The translations under genes were made by a program, and so were the position numbers. Under the pieces are notes generated by a model that saw only the letters and a list, made by a program, of their open reading frames with translations, was not told where the DNA came from and did no database searches. From Notospermus geniculatus (taxonomy: Eukaryota; Nemertea; Pilidiophora; Heteronemertea; Lineidae): a stretch of 64,000 nucleotides of DNA. This document shows, one piece after another, positions 9,207-21,275 of the stretch. The stretch spans positions 1,893 to 65,892 of the forward strand of contig NMRB01001856.1 of the NCBI GenBank assembly GCA_002633025.1, in the 5' to 3' direction. Positions within the stretch are counted from its first letter, which is position 1. The number at the start of each line of letters is the position of its first letter.

Positions 9207-9650
9207 CATTCCACGTCCCAGTGGCGCGAGGTTTATCAACGATAGCTCCGCAACGGCTGGGTCAAATTTGACGAAACATACATGTACGTCAATCGACTTG
9301 TCTTTCTTGCCGGTATCTTTCTGCTATCTTCATTTTTCGCGTAAGGCCGACATAACGGATCCCGGGTAACGGATCCCTTTCTCAAAACCCATTTCATTTC
9401 GCCATGGTGTTCAGTGCAGTTTACACGTGCGCAATGCATTGCGTCATTTCAAAATGGCCGCCATTTCGGCCGTCAACACAAACTGTGATTTGTGAAGGAA
9501 CTTTTTTCTGTCACGTTTTGCGGGAAAATGACAGTGATGATGGCTGTAGCGCCAAAAAAGACAAATCGATTGATGTATGGTATGTCAAATTCGGCCCAGC
9601 CGTTGCGGAGCTATCGTTGATAAACCTCGCGCCACTCGGAACTGGAATGG
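9207..9650. mobile_element. CATTCCA..AGTGGCGCGAGG-end element, full copy (444 bp)
   Basis: Imperfect inverted ends of about 65 bp (CATTCCACGTCCCAGTGGCG, AGCTCCGCAACGGCTGGGTC and complements). Other copies: 17876-18257 (left end lost), 25281-26068 (split by another MITE) and 58763-59189. No transposase frame. Family not named. Confidence 0.75.
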
Positions 9651-10092
9651 AGAGTAAGTGTGTTCGTGCATGTTTAAGTAACAATCCAACTTCCTAATGG
9701 AGAACAGAGCATTAACAAAATAAGGGCTATATTGTACGGGTAAATTTATTGCCCATGACCACATATTTACGCGCCAATGTGGATAAAGTCGCTGAGAGGA
9801 ATCAACTGCCCCGAATGTCTCCGCTGGTCGCTGATCTTATGACCATTGAATGTGACATTTATCCGTGAGTTCAATCGGAAAAAACCTCGGAGTCCTTGAG
9901 CAGCGAGATATAATACAGATGGCCTTAGCTGGGCGAATCACTAACGCCAGTCACGTGATCTCTTCCACTCCAATCTCAATATCGAGGATATTGCCTCTAA
10001 TCACTCCCTACTCGCTGGTTGACCGTCTAAATTGAAAAACTCCATGTTGTTGTTTTATTGACATCTGTAAACGGCCATTCACCCTTTTCTCT

Positions 10093-10470
10093 AGCCTCTC
10101 TCACACGTGCGATATTTTGCGTGCGATTGTATTTTTTACGTTACGCAAACAATCGCTGAAATTATCGCAGATTTGTTGCAGAAGTGTCGCAGAATTGTCG
10201 TAAACTTAACCACGATAATCAGCGTTTTTTGGCGTTCTCTTTGGGTTATGAACGATATTTTGCGACATTGTGCGGTATTTTGCGATAAATCTGCGGTCGC
10301 TTTGCGATAAGTATGTGATAAGGTTTAATTTTTTGAACATTTCCAAAATTTCACGATTATACGATATTATCGCAAGGTCTGCGATAGTTTGCGTTAATTT
10401 GCGACGGTACACCTGCGATTGTCTATCCCAATTGAAAACGCAGGCCAAATGTCGCACGTGTGAGAGAGGC
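10093..10470. repeat. MITE made of TGCGATA/TATCGCA words, TTAA at right end
   Basis: The ends AGCCTCTCTCACACGTGCGA and TCGCACGTGTGAGAGAGGCTT are an inverted repeat. The interior is packed with TTTGCGATA and CGCAGA words in both directions. Absent from copy 2, which reads CTTTTCTCTTATAAACGGC there. Confidence 0.8.
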
Positions 10471-10473
10471 TTA

Positions 10474-10592
10474 AGGCCTGCTTTCCATGGACGAAAGCAT
10501 TGTTTGTTTCCGCGTCGTTGGTCACCGCGCGGAAAAATACAATGCTTTCAAGCGTTTTCGCGCACGGAAACGTTCCAATGGAAAGCAGGCCT
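10474..10592. repeat. 119-bp palindromic MITE adjoining the previous one
   Basis: GGCCTGCTTTCCATGGACG at the left pairs with CCAATGGAAAGCAGGCC at the right; the inner AAAGCATTGT pairs with ACAATGCTTTC. TTAA (10471-10474) lies between it and its neighbour. Present in copy 1 only. Confidence 0.75.
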
Positions 10593-10619
10593 AATACACG
10601 GCACAACAATCGCGAATAT

Positions 10620-10993
10620 AGCTAGACTGGTACCCGATCCTAACTATTTTACATCGGGCTTTTGCATATGTTAGGACCGGGCGTGCCTACCGCCTTCGTC
10701 CTTCTGATTGGTCGGTGCTGGCGCAGGTGGTAATTATGTGAACTATTATGTTGATAGATTTTCTACTTTTAACATGGAAAACCCCCGGCGTGATTGGTGA
10801 ATTTCCTGAGTCAAAGGTCGGTCACCTTCTATCTGCATTCTGGTACGTCAGCCGTATTGAGAATTGAATAAATTTACATAATTTACATAAAATTTTCAAG
10901 TGACGTCACTGTCAGCATTCCTCCACAAATGGCGGCCACGACTGGTCCTACCATTCAAAAGCGACACCATCGGTAGGACCAGGTACTAGTCTA
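10620..10993. repeat. TAGACTGGTACC-end element with GAATAT target duplication
   Basis: The ends TAGACTGGTACC and GGTACTAGTCTA form a short inverted repeat, and GAATAT occurs on both sides (10614-10619, 10994-10999). Copy 2 has a single CGAATATGG at 18728. The element contains CGGTAGGACC/GGTCCTACC inner repeats. Confidence 0.7.
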
Positions 10994-11000
10994 GAATATG

Positions 11001-11089
11001 GTTAGACTGGTCCCTTGTCCTCGAGCCGCTCCGCTAACAGGAGTATACATGTAGTAGCGCAGCGGCTTGAGGACAGGGAACCAGTCTAC
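11001..11089. repeat. Small palindrome TTAGACTGGTCCC, in both copies
   Basis: The arms TTAGACTGGTCCCTTGTCCTC and its complement. The homologous 18743-18793 is shorter because the loop differs. The ends resemble those of 10620-10993 and 12847-13112, suggesting one family. Confidence 0.7.
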
Positions 11090-11199
11090 AATTTGGTTTT
11101 ACACGTCTTTGAAATATGTGTCCGTATTGTATACGGCTGCTGGTGTGAAAGTGATGGTAGTCCTAAGGATACAGGTCCGAGTCACAATAGTGTGCTACT

Positions 11200-12390
11200 G
11201 GGTGATTTCAAAGTTGGTGTTAAAGTCTGGCAACATCTATCTTCGACCTAATGGAATGCGGAAGTCATGTAATGTGACAGAGCTTTGCGGTTTATAATCA
11301 TGCCTGTCGATCACTTGTGGTCGTTCCCCGATTGTTCGCATTGTCCGCCGGTCATTCAATAGCCGCGTGTGATTAAAGGTCCGTGGAAAATCCAACGATC
11401 AATTTCCTAGCTTCTGCATTCCATTAGGTCAAAGATAGATGTTGCCAGACTTTAACACCAGGTGTTAACACTGACACCAACACTAACCCCCATCTCAACA
11501 CCAACTTTGAAGTCAAGCAGTGGTGTTGGTGTTAACGCTTAGTGTTGGTGTTACCCAATTTCAAAGTTGGTGTTGAGTGTTAACATCAACACCAACACCA
11601 ACACTAACACCCATTTCAACACCAACTTTGAAATCAAGCAGTGGTGTTGGTGTTAACACCTGGTGTTGGTGTAATCTCATTTCAATGTTGGTGTTGGGTG
11701 TTAACCTCAACACCGGTTGTTGAGCTAAACCGCAGCTGGTATTTACTCCAATAAAATATAAAGGAGTTTCTTGTTGTGTTAACACCCAACCCCTAGGGGT
11801 TAACACCAGCTTGATTTCAAAGTTGGTGTCAGTGTTAGGCCTGCATGCATTTACCTCAGAATTTGAATCAACTTCCTCTATTTGGGCCAAAACATAGGCA
11901 TAAAGCTTGTTATCACCAAATAAGACATCTTACCTGATAAAAACTTGCGAAATCAAAGAAATTTGACCAAACCACAGCCAGTCAAACAACATGGATGACA
12001 ATCTGGGGATTCCCCAAGGTCAACACCAACACCGGTGTTGACACTGGTGTTAACAACGGTGTTGACTGGGACCTGGGCCCAGTTTCACAAAGAATCTTAA
12101 GTCTAAAGTTTGACTTAAGTCATCATGTGACCAGGTTTCAGCAAATCTGATGACTTCATTTCAGACTTAAGTTTTTTCTTAGACTTAAGATTCTTTGTGC
12201 AACCGGCCCCTGGTGTTTTGGGCATCAGTTCAACACCATCCACCAACACCCGGTGTGGACCAAACACCAGTGTTGACACCAGTGTTCACTCTCGGTGTCA
12301 ACACCTGTCATGGTGTTTGGGGGTCTGGGTAGACACCAACACCAACACTGACACCCAACACTAACACCAACACCAACTTTGAAATCACCC
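11200..12390. mobile_element. 1.2-kb element made of AACACCAAC repeats
   Basis: The ends GGGTGATTTCAAAGTTGGTG and CACCAACTTTGAAATCACCC are perfect inverted repeats. Inside are dozens of AACACCAAC / GTTGGTGTT units in alternating orientation and repeated TTTCAAAGTTGGTGTT words. Two further palindromes are nested: 11225-11450 (GTCTGGCAACATCTATCTT and complement) and 12074-12210 (GGGCCCAGTTTCACAAAG and complement). Missing from copy 2 near 19045. Confidence 0.75.
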
Positions 12391-12846
12391 ATTGTAAGAT
12401 TATATTCGGATGGCCATGATACATGTACATTGTATAGAGGTTCTTCACGGACGTTCCAACACAATGCTAATGAGCTAATTAATACATAATTAGCCATGTG
12501 CTTGGCCGGCAGTAATACATCACAACCCATGTAATTCAGCACTAATTGTCTGTTTTTACAACAGACAGGTGTCATTCAATCATCAGACTGCTGTAGAACA
12601 TGTGATTTTATTTGAAAAATCAATATATCAAGAAACTGAAATGATAAGAAAGGTAGTTTGGAAAATATTCCAGTTAAAATCTCATTTCTTTCAGTAAACC
12701 CCACTGACACTGACGGCCAAAATGCCCGCACCAGTTCCTATGAATTCTATGCTAATTAGGGCGTGACGTCACGTGAAGAACCTCTATATCCGACACACCC
12801 ATTAAACAGTAAAACTGGACTTAGACTAGGGGGTTTAGATTTCTGT

Positions 12847-13112
12847 TAGACTGGTTCCCGTCTTTGCCGCTCCAACCGCTGGCGCTCCTGTTCCGCTATA
12901 CAAAGACAGGCGCGGACCGCCATTTTGACAGGGTGTTATGACGTCACGAGCTATATTTGTTCGGGAAACCCCTCCATTATCCAAGATTGCGCAAAAAGCT
13001 GCGCAGTAGACGATGCGCAAAGAGCGTGCGCAGTGGCGTGGACGAGAATTCCTGCCAAAATGGCGGTCCGTGCCTGCCTTTGTATAGCGGAACAGGAGCG
13101 GAACCAGTATAG
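12847..13112. repeat. TAGACTGGTTCCCG-end MITE, 266 bp, both copies
   Basis: The long arms pair: CTCCTGTTCCGCTATACAAA with TTTGTATAGCGGAACAGGAG, and GGACCGCCATTTTG with CAAAATGGCGGTCC. In copy 2 the same element (19933-21340) has been split by two insertions (20073-20873 and 20913-21275). Confidence 0.8.
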
Positions 13113-13306
13113 ATTCCTGTCACACCGGATTCCATACGTTATTACTGTCAATTAACAATTCACCAGGAGGTGGGTGTTGAGGAACATCTTAAACATTCGA
13201 GAGAAAAAACTATGGTTGTCCGTGCCTGAGTCTCGGCACGCCCTTCGGGAATCAAAAATTGATTCTGTTAAGAATGTGGACGGACGTTCGGCTAAGGTTC
13301 GCTGCC

Positions 13307-13455
13307 TTAAGCAAGGTTCATTGGCACACGGAATTGGTCCGGTTCAGGTCCGCAAAAAATCTATCAAATGGACTTCAGCGTTGTCGTATCCGGAAAACTA
13401 GGGGCAAACGGACTGGAAACGGATCGGATTCGTGTGCCAATGAACCTTGCTTTAA
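13307..13455. repeat. TTAA-flanked MITE (GCAAGGTTCATTGGCAC), 141 bp
   Basis: GCAAGGTTCATTGGCACACG and its complement bound the element, with TTAA on each side (13307-13310, 13452-13455). A second copy in reverse orientation is 29632-29771. Copy 2 lacks both this element and the next. Confidence 0.85.
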
Positions 13456-13603
13456 GCGGGTGATCCACTGTTGCGATTTTGGCTTGAGACGGGGTTGCGT
13501 TCCCTTGCGGTTACCTTATATGGCAATCGGAAGTCCTTATAAGGTAACCGCAAGGGAACGCAACCCCGTCTCAAGCCAAAATCGCAACAGTGGATCACCC
13601 GCT
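13456..13603. repeat. Almost perfect 148-bp hairpin element
   Basis: The arms GCGGGTGATCCACTGTTGCG.. and their complement are nearly identical over about 65 bp, with centre near 13529 (ATGGCAATCGGAAG). A second copy with the same centre lies at 62472-62618 and is followed by TTAA. It shares its left TTAA with the preceding element. Confidence 0.9.
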
Positions 13604-13742
13604 TTATAACGGAAGAATATACTGGCCATCTTGGCGGGTTTAAGCCCGGGGTCAAAGCTTGGTTTTACCGACCATAGCTCGCTACCTGTACGCAGTCTGT
13701 GCGTACGTCTGAGCGTGATCTACATGTAGTAGACTGGTACCC

Positions 13743-13917
13743 GGTGTAACGTTTTTCAGTGTTCCCCATCTGTGAGTGTTCCCCTGCTATTGTCTGACGG
13801 AATAAGCCGCGACTCGACAATGGAGGACACAGAGAGAAACGTGTTGATCTATCTGCCAGTGTTTCCAGAACAATAGGGGGAACACCGACACACGGAAACA
13901 CTGAAAAACTTTACACC
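13743..13917. repeat. 175-bp palindromic MITE (GGTGTAACGTTTTTCAG)
   Basis: GGTGTAACGTTTTTCAGTG pairs with CACTGAAAAACTTTACACC; inner GTTCCCCCTATTGT-type arms also pair. From 13918 to the N at 14175 I see no feature. Confidence 0.8.
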
Positions 13918-14175
13918 TGTCTTCTGGGCAGCTTGCATTCGAAGACCAGTGAAAGCAAATGATCTAAGCCGGATTCCCGGCTAGTGACGTCATTCTACAG
14001 CTCCAAGAGCAACAGACCGACGCCGAGCTAAATATAGACCAGCGGGCGCCATGATGGTTGTATGCATTATTTGCTTGTGTCGGTCCTAGTATTTTTAATC
14101 AGGACAGTGTTCGGTCTAAAGTCGCACGAAAAATACGCCTCTCTATCAATGCGCCCAGAATAGCGAGATTCATGN

Positions 14176-14245
14176 GATTCAGGAGTTGGGGATACAAGTC
14201 CAAATTTAGACAGAGCATTACAGGCACTCGTACAAAGGTTTAAAA
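14176..14245 (+). pseudogene. Partial copy of the signal-peptide exon (3' 70 bp only)
   Basis: Matches 3707-3776 with two differences, both amino-acid changing (A to V and G to S), and keeps the donor AAAA|GTAAGT. The signal peptide and promoter are missing because the sequence starts at the N at 14175. It is either a second-haplotype exon cut by assembly or a true partial duplicate. Confidence 0.6.
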
Positions 14246-17200
14246 GTAAGTACACCAGTCTTCTAACCAACGTTCCTTATGTTTGGTTGATCAATTCATA
14301 AAAAGACTCCCGGGCCCCTCACTCAGGTGTCAACCATACTGCATGCTCGTTCCAATTTCAGCAGGAAAAGGGGGCATTTTCGGCCGCACTGTTCGGGGAA
14401 AATATTCCCGAAAAACACTTAAAATAGGGGTAGGTTATTTGAATGACTTTTCTCCCGAAAAATTCTTAAAAAGGGGTCAAATGGTTCTCTTCCCGAAAAA
14501 ATAATAAAAAGGGGTATGAAAGTCCTATTCTCAATCCCAGCGACAAGTTATCCCTCCCGTTGTACACGCGCCTTTCGGGTCAGGCCGCGGAAAAGGGGTG
14601 AAAATATCTTGGTTCCTTCCATTACGGGGTCTAATTGGATGAAAAAAGCCCGCAGAAAGGGGTGGAAAATTTCCCTTCGTTCCTTCCATAAGGGGGTCCT
14701 TTTCAAACTCAGGAACAAGCATATGTGCACCCTAAAATTAAGGACGGGGGGGGGGGGGGACGTTGTACCGTATGCTGGTATGAGTGAAGAAACTTGGGCG
14801 AAATTTACTAAGAATAGATCTCAAAATATCTTCTTTTATCTTTTTTCGACCTTTTTCATACTTGTGTAACAGCTGTTACAATGTAAGTGTTGCGATAGGA
14901 AATGCAGTCGGCATTGGGCGTGTTTAGTGTTATCCAACATAGAGCACAAAAAACCGACACACAAAATGATAGTAAACATGAAGTCGTCTCCGAATTTCGC
15001 AAATTTTCGACCCCAATCGGGGTCTTCCTCAGGCACTTTCTAGTACAGAAACTGACAATTCTGGGATCTCTACTAGAAAATCCCTGAGGAAGACCCCGGT
15101 TGGGGACGAAAATTTGCGAAATTCGGAGACGACTTTGTGTTTAGTGTTAGGTGTTAGTGTAACAGAATTGTTAACATTCCTGTTAACATTCCTGTTAACC
15201 TGAACCAGCAAATTGCAGTTCTGGCTAACAGCGCCGGTTAGCATCATGGTAGTAAGCAGGCTGGTAAGCCCGTGTCACACTGTCCCGAAGTTGACACCTT
15301 TGGAAATCTTACTGATAAATGCCAGCCTGAAGAAGACCCCGGTTGGGATCGAAAATATGCAAGATTCTGGAAGTTGACTTTGGGGCCATCTTCACGCGAA
15401 ATTCAAAATTCCATATTCGTGTGGCCATCGGGTGTCTAATTTCGGGACAGTGTGACACGGGCTATATTAACAGCCTGTTGACATGGTGTTAACAGACTGT
15501 TGTCTTTCCCGGTTTATAGTTCTTGAACATCGAGCCAAATAAAGATGGCTGCTAACAGTAACAGCAACAGGCAGCTCTGACCTCTTGAAAGTTTAACACC
15601 GCCAAAACCACACTCTAAAAAGTCAGAACGCGAAATTTCTTCAGTCCCAATACATGTACGTAAAATTTGCCCCACATTTGAGAACACAAACGCAAAAGAA
15701 TGGTGTTCTGTTGCATTGGTGTTCTCAAATCTGGGACAAATTTTGCATTCTGAATCGGCGTCTTTCGTTCTAACTAGTGTTTACAATAGTGTGAAACCCT
15801 TAAAAAGGGGCCTAAATATTTCCAAACAACAAAGATGGCCTATTCTATAGATGAATGTTTGGAGGATACATAAGTACATTACAACATTAGCCAAAATCCC
15901 CCACACGACAACTTTACGTATTAGGACTGAAGAAATATCGCGTTCTGACTTTTTAGAGTGCACTTAGTGGTTGAGATTTTTAACTTCTACCACAATCCGA
16001 AGGTTGTGCAGGTGAAAAGTTTGATGAAAACTTCAGTTGGTGAAACCTCCAAACCAGCCTGCCCTCTTTGAAATGCTGTGGAAGACAGGAATGTTCGTCC
16101 ATTTGAAAAATTCAAACGGGATGTGTTAGACAGTGCATGTGGCTTTCACTTGTCCAAAAATTGGGAAAAAATAATGAGTAATTTTCGAGTAATTCAAGAA
16201 TATCTGGTGCGGATTTACTTGTTATCAAGAGTGTACATTTACAGAATTTTCCGGGGACGAATTTTCCTCGGGGACGAATTTTCCGGCGACGAATTTTCCT
16301 CGGGGACGAATTTTCCTCAGGGATGAATTTTCCGGGGACGAATCTTCCTCGGGGACGAATTTTTCGGGGACGAATTTTCCTCAGGGACGAATTTTCCGGC
16401 GAAGGATTTTTCTGGGGACGAATTTTCTTGTAACCGACCTATCGTCCTAGAATAAATGAACGATCTTGCACACTCATCAATTACGATAGAAAAAAAAAAG
16501 GAATACAATCTCTTTCTGCTCAATGCACCACAAATTGACTGTCACTCTTTTCCGTCTGTATTCTATTTAAAGGTGCAGGGTTCTAATTAACGTATTCAGC
16601 TAATAATTAATTACAAAAGGCAAGGTAATTAATTGACCTGGTCAGTTTACATCATCTGTGTGGTTTATCTTCAAAATACTGGTAATTGGAGACACTCACT
16701 TTCTTAGAATGTGATTCGTTTGGAGTGTTTTTGGTGATACTTTTATTTGATTTGTTGGTCGTGCAGAACACGAGAAGCAATTAAAAATAGCCAATTAGGC
16801 CATCTTTTTAGCTGACAGAGTGGTGTCGGGGTCATTGGGTTCCATTCCCTTCTTTTGCCAGCGAACACAGAGAAAAAAATCGATCTCATCTCGAGATGAA
16901 ATGATTCTCCAGCCTACTCTTTAGTCCCTAAAATGAGTCTTTTGCTACTCGAACCCAGAATGAGACACGTATCTTAAGCAAACGTATCTAAAGAACACAA
17001 CACGTATCTAAAAACACACCCCAGCTCACGAATTCGGGGTGTGTTTTTTACAGTCTAGTGTTTTTTGGTTAGATACGTGTTCTAAACTCACTGATAGCTA
17101 TCCAGGGGCCTGTGCCATAGCGTAGTGTCACCGGTGATTAACAGACGGCGCTGTGCGCTAATCAAAACAAAAACAACTTGTGCCCACCGGGCAATATCTT

Positions 17201-18808
17201 TCGGATGTCTCCCTTTAAGATGAATAGACGCCGCCATCACACACATCCCTTTCATTCCACAGAAACGCTACCGTTATCGTTGACGTTTACATGGCGGTTT
17301 CCTAACGTCTCTATTACACGTGGCGATATAAAAACGTCGAATGTCTGCTGCGGAGAAAAAGGAGAATTTTTCGAAAGAAATCTCCCCAAAGTTAACCTTG
17401 TCGTCATTGTTTGTAGATTAGCTTATTAGGAATCATCTTTGATGAAACAGGAAATGTACACTAAGGTTCTCTGATGTAGTTTTATATCTTTTGTTCGTCT
17501 GCATTTGATGTTTCTGATGAAAATACCAGATGTACCGCATCGATGGTTTTTATGGTCTGCAGGTAATCCCAGGAAACGGCAATCGCACCTTCAATAACTG
17601 AGGCCTGGTAATAAACACTTCCGACCCAACCCTATAGACGTTTTGAAACCATGCGGTCTTTTTTTTACCTGAACATATTGTTCCAATGACGGCGCATCCA
17701 TAAATCGTGCTGAGGGTACCGGTATATCAATCCGTAGATACCAAGAAAAAACCCAACATGACGTCAATGACACCTAAAATGATGTCAATGACGTCGTTTC
17801 GGTACAAGCGCTCGCAGCGCCGACCTGTCGGTGAGCGGGTTCCCCATCGATGAATCCAAACACGCCTTAATTTGTAGCTTCGCAACGGCTGGGTCAAATT
17901 TGACGAAACATACGTCAATCGACTTGTCTTTCTTGCCGGTATCTTTCTGCTATCTTCATTTTTCGCGTAAGGCCGACATAACGGATCCTTTTCTCAAAAC
18001 CCATTTCATTTCGCCATGGTGTTCAGTGCAGTTTACACGTGCGCGTAGCATTGCGTCATTTCAAAATGGCCGCCATTTCGGCCGTCAACACAAACTGTGA
18101 TTTGTGAAGGAACTTTTTTCTGTCACGTTTTGCGGGAAAATGACAGTGATGATGGCTGAAGCGCCAAAAAGACAAATCGATTGTATGGTATGTCAAATTC
18201 GGCCTAGCCGTTGTGGAGCAATCGTTGATAAACCTCGCGCCACTCGTAACTGGAATGGAGAGTAATATTAAGTGTGTTTGTGCATGTTTAAGTAACAATC
18301 CAGCTTCCTAATGGAGAACAGAGCATTAACAAAATAAGAGGGCTATATTGTACGGGTAAATTTATTGCCCATGACCACATATTTACGCGCCAATGTGGAT
18401 AAAGTCGCCGAGAGGAATCAACTGCTCCGAATGTCTCCGCAGGTCGCCGATCTTATGACCATTAAATGTGACATTTATCCGTGAGTTCAATCGGAAAAAA
18501 CCTCGGAGTCCTTGAGCAGCGAGATATAATACAGATGGCCTTAGCTGGGCGAATCACTAACGCCAGTCACGTGATCTCTTCCACTCCAATCTCAATATCG
18601 AGGATATTGCCTCTAATCACTCCCTACTCGCTGGTTGACCGTCTAAATTGAAAAACTCCACGTTGTTTTTATTGACATCTGTAAACGGCCATTGACCCTT
18701 TTCTCTTATAAACGGCACAACAATCGCGAATATGGTTAGATTGGTCCCCTGTCCTCGTATTAGCGGAGCGGCTCGAGGACAGGGGACCAGTCTAGAATTT
18801 GGTTTTAC

Positions 18809-18957
18809 GCCCAGCGCATATTTGCGAAAAAACTCAATGCGTTAGGGGTGTCTGTTGAAATCGGCTGATCTGGGTGAGTGACGAGTCGACAGCGTTGGGT
18901 CACTTTAAAAACACCCCTATTAAACGCATTGAGTTTTGCCGCAAATGTGCGCTAGGC
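18809..18957. repeat. 149-bp MITE with TTTAC target duplication
   Basis: The ends GCCCAGCGCATATTTGCG and CGCAAATGTGCGCTAGGC, with the inner ACTCAATGCGTT pairing with AACGCATTGAGT. TTTAC is duplicated (18804-18808, 18958-18962), while copy 1 has a single GGTTTTACACG at 11094. Confidence 0.85.
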
Positions 18958-19152
18958 TTTACACGTCTTTAAAATACGTGTCCGTATTGTGTACGGCTGC
19001 TTTTGTCAAAGTGATGGTAGTCCTAGGATACAAGTCCGAGTCATTATGTTCGGATAAGAGGTTCTTTACTGACGTCACAACACAATGCTAATGAGCTAAT
19101 TAATACATAATTAGCCATGTGCTTGGCCGGCAGTAATACACCACAACTCTAT

Positions 19153-19611
19153 AGCCGTGGTTACACCTATCCAAAATCCCCGTGCTTTTTGAGTCACGGG
19201 GTTTTTCCGAACCAGAAAAAACACGGCGTTGACACGGCGAGCGGTTACACAACTAAAAGTGCGATTGGTAATAAGTTCCGTAACCCGGCGATAGGGGCAC
19301 TGCATGTAGGCAACTCTCTGTCATCGAGTGGCTACTGGAGGCGTGAAATATCCTATACGCATGCGCATGACTCATCGATTTGCATCGCCGTCTGTCGCCG
19401 GGTGCTTGGAACTACAAATAAACACGGGGATTTCGCGGTTCACTACATAAAATTCCCGTGTCTAAATAGCCCCGGCGTTGCCCCTTCGAGCTCGGCGGGG
19501 CTAATAATCACGGGGATTTCAGACACGGGTCTATTTAGACTCGGCGATTTATAGATGTAACCGCAAAATCCCCGGGGAAAGCACGGGGATTTATGTAGTG
19601 TAACCACAGCT
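19153..19611. repeat. AGCCGTGGTTACAC-end MITE with CACGGGGAT arms
   Basis: The ends AGCCGTGGTTACAC and GTGTAACCACAGCT; the inner AATCCCCGTGCTTT pairs with AAAGCACGGGGATTT. Copy 1 has the empty site at 12528-12535. Relatives: 38491-38918, 49684-50094 and the more diverged 43158-43532. Flanking TA dinucleotides suggest a mariner-type target, though the boundary is not sharp. Confidence 0.8.
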
Positions 19612-20072
19612 TATGTAATTCAGCACTAATTGTCTGTTTTTTTACAACAGACAGGTGTCATTCAATCATCAGACTGCTGTAGAACATGTGATTTTATTTG
19701 AAAAATCAATATATCAAGAAACTGAAATGATAAAAAAGGTAGTTTGGAAAATATTCCAGTTAAAATCGGATTTCTTTCAGTAAACCCGACTGACACTGAC
19801 GGCCAATATGCCCGCACCAGTTCCTATGAATTCTATGCTAATTAGGGCGTGACGTCACGTGAAGAACCTCTATATCCGACACACCCATTAAAGAGTAAAA
19901 CTGGACTTAGACTAGGGGGTTTAGATTTCTGTTAGACTGGTTCCCGTCTTTGCCGCTCCAACCGCTGGCGCTCCTGTTCCGCTATACAAAGACAGGCACG
20001 GACCGCCATTTTGACAGGGTGTTATGACGTCACGAGCTATATTTGTTCGGGAAACCCCTCCATTATCCAAGA

Positions 20073-20873
20073 CTAGCAATTACCCGTGCTGCGCACGGAT
20101 TGTGGGGTGTAACATTTTCGCTTCAATGTCCCGTCGCGATCATGACGGAAACCCGCGGGGGCCAAAATGCACTGCTGACGTCAGAGGTATTCGTCACGCA
20201 TGGACCGTTGCGTTACCGTGACGCTCCAACCAAGGCAACAGCAGTGACGTGTTTCGATTGTGACGTCAGAATCGGTCGACATTTTTGGGTGGAAAAAGGC
20301 GAACAAAGTATGATTTATGTGGTTGTTATCGCTCCGTACGCATATTGAATGATGCCGAACACATCTTTAAGGTGACCACATGCATACTGTGAAAAATTAA
20401 AGAAAGTCGTTCAGCAGTATCGGAGGAGTTGGAGCGCATTACAGAAAACGCCTTACACTTAATAGATAAATGCAATTTTAAAAAAAAAATCCTATTGGCC
20501 ATGCATTAGGGGGCCTACAGGTGCGTGACCAAATGATGGATTCAAAGCAGACTGATGCACTGCAGCACATCCGGTCACCAAGTAAACGAACGTCGGTCTT
20601 TGGTCGATGACGTCACCACCTCTGGACTGCTCAGCGTGACGTCATCCTATGACGTCACAATTATCGTGACGTCATATTAAACTCTCAAATCCTTGGTAAC
20701 GATAAAAAAACCCTTAAAACATAATCCTGCGACGCTTTTAAAAAAAACTAAATACTAAACAACATACTCCTTTATATTGGCAACGTGGCTCTAGTATAGT
20801 CATGTTGGTTGAGATCGAAGCCACAGAGAATAAGCTGGACAAAATTTGAGGTTGTTCCTTTATATATGTATCT
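20073..20873. mobile_element. 801-bp insertion with six TGACGTCA sites
   Basis: It splits the MITE at 19933-21340 relative to copy 1 (CCAAGA|TTGCGC at 12988). AGA occurs on both sides (20070-20072, 20874-20876). No terminal inverted repeats are obvious. It carries six perfect TGACGTCA palindromes (near 20176, 20261, 20607, 20637, 20650 and 20671), four of them within 75 bp. Nature unknown: a solo insertion or a sequence lost from copy 1. Confidence 0.55.
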
Positions 20874-20912
20874 AGATTGCGCAAAAAGCTGCGCAGTGGC
20901 GTGGACGAGAAT

Positions 20913-21275
20913 GAGGAACCCGCAGAACTACGCCACGATGTGGCGCTGTCAGTGTAAGACCCGGAAGTCCTATTTTCTAACAGTATTTCCATTTACTTCT
21001 TGCCCCCCAAATAAACCACTCTCTTTGGTTCAATTTTGATTAAATTACACTGAACTGTTTCATGTTCAAAGTTCTCCATATATCACTGCTTTGTTTCGTC
21101 AGAAATGCCACAGGATGCCAATACTGACAACGTCTTTTGGGGAAATTTCCAGGAAAATTGTGTAGAAAAATGTACACATGCTATGACGACGTGACGTCAA
21201 CAGCGAAAAAAGTGACGTCAGTACGTCATTCGGGTCTTATACTGACTGCGCCATCTGCAGTCATGCGGGTTCCCC
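20913..21275. repeat. GGAACCCGCA-end MITE, 363 bp
   Basis: Left GAGGAACCCGCAGAACTACG and right TCATGCGGGTTCCCC, with GTCAGTGTAAGACCCG pairing with CGGGTCTTATACTGAC. AT flanks both sides. Copy 1 has the uninterrupted ACGAGAATTCCTGCC. Confidence 0.8.

Larger units (their letters stand above)
3707..13669. repeat. Segmental duplication, copy 1 (about 9.96 kb)
   Basis: This stretch aligns in the same order and orientation with 14176-21600. It begins inside the signal-peptide exon (GATTCAGGAG..) and ends at GGTTTTACC. Shared blocks are highly similar. The length difference comes mostly from elements present in only one copy. Only in copy 1: 4134-4259, 4737-5003, 5678-6147, most of 8113-9141, 10093-10592, 10620-10993, 11200-12390, 13311-13603. 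The pair may be a true tandem duplication or two haplotypes joined by the assembler; the single N at 14175, exactly at the start of copy 2, favours the latter. Confidence 0.85.

Noticed and set aside
11561-11890. 109-residue minus-strand frame
   Set aside because: Lies within the AACACCAAC repeat element; composition reflects the repeated unit.
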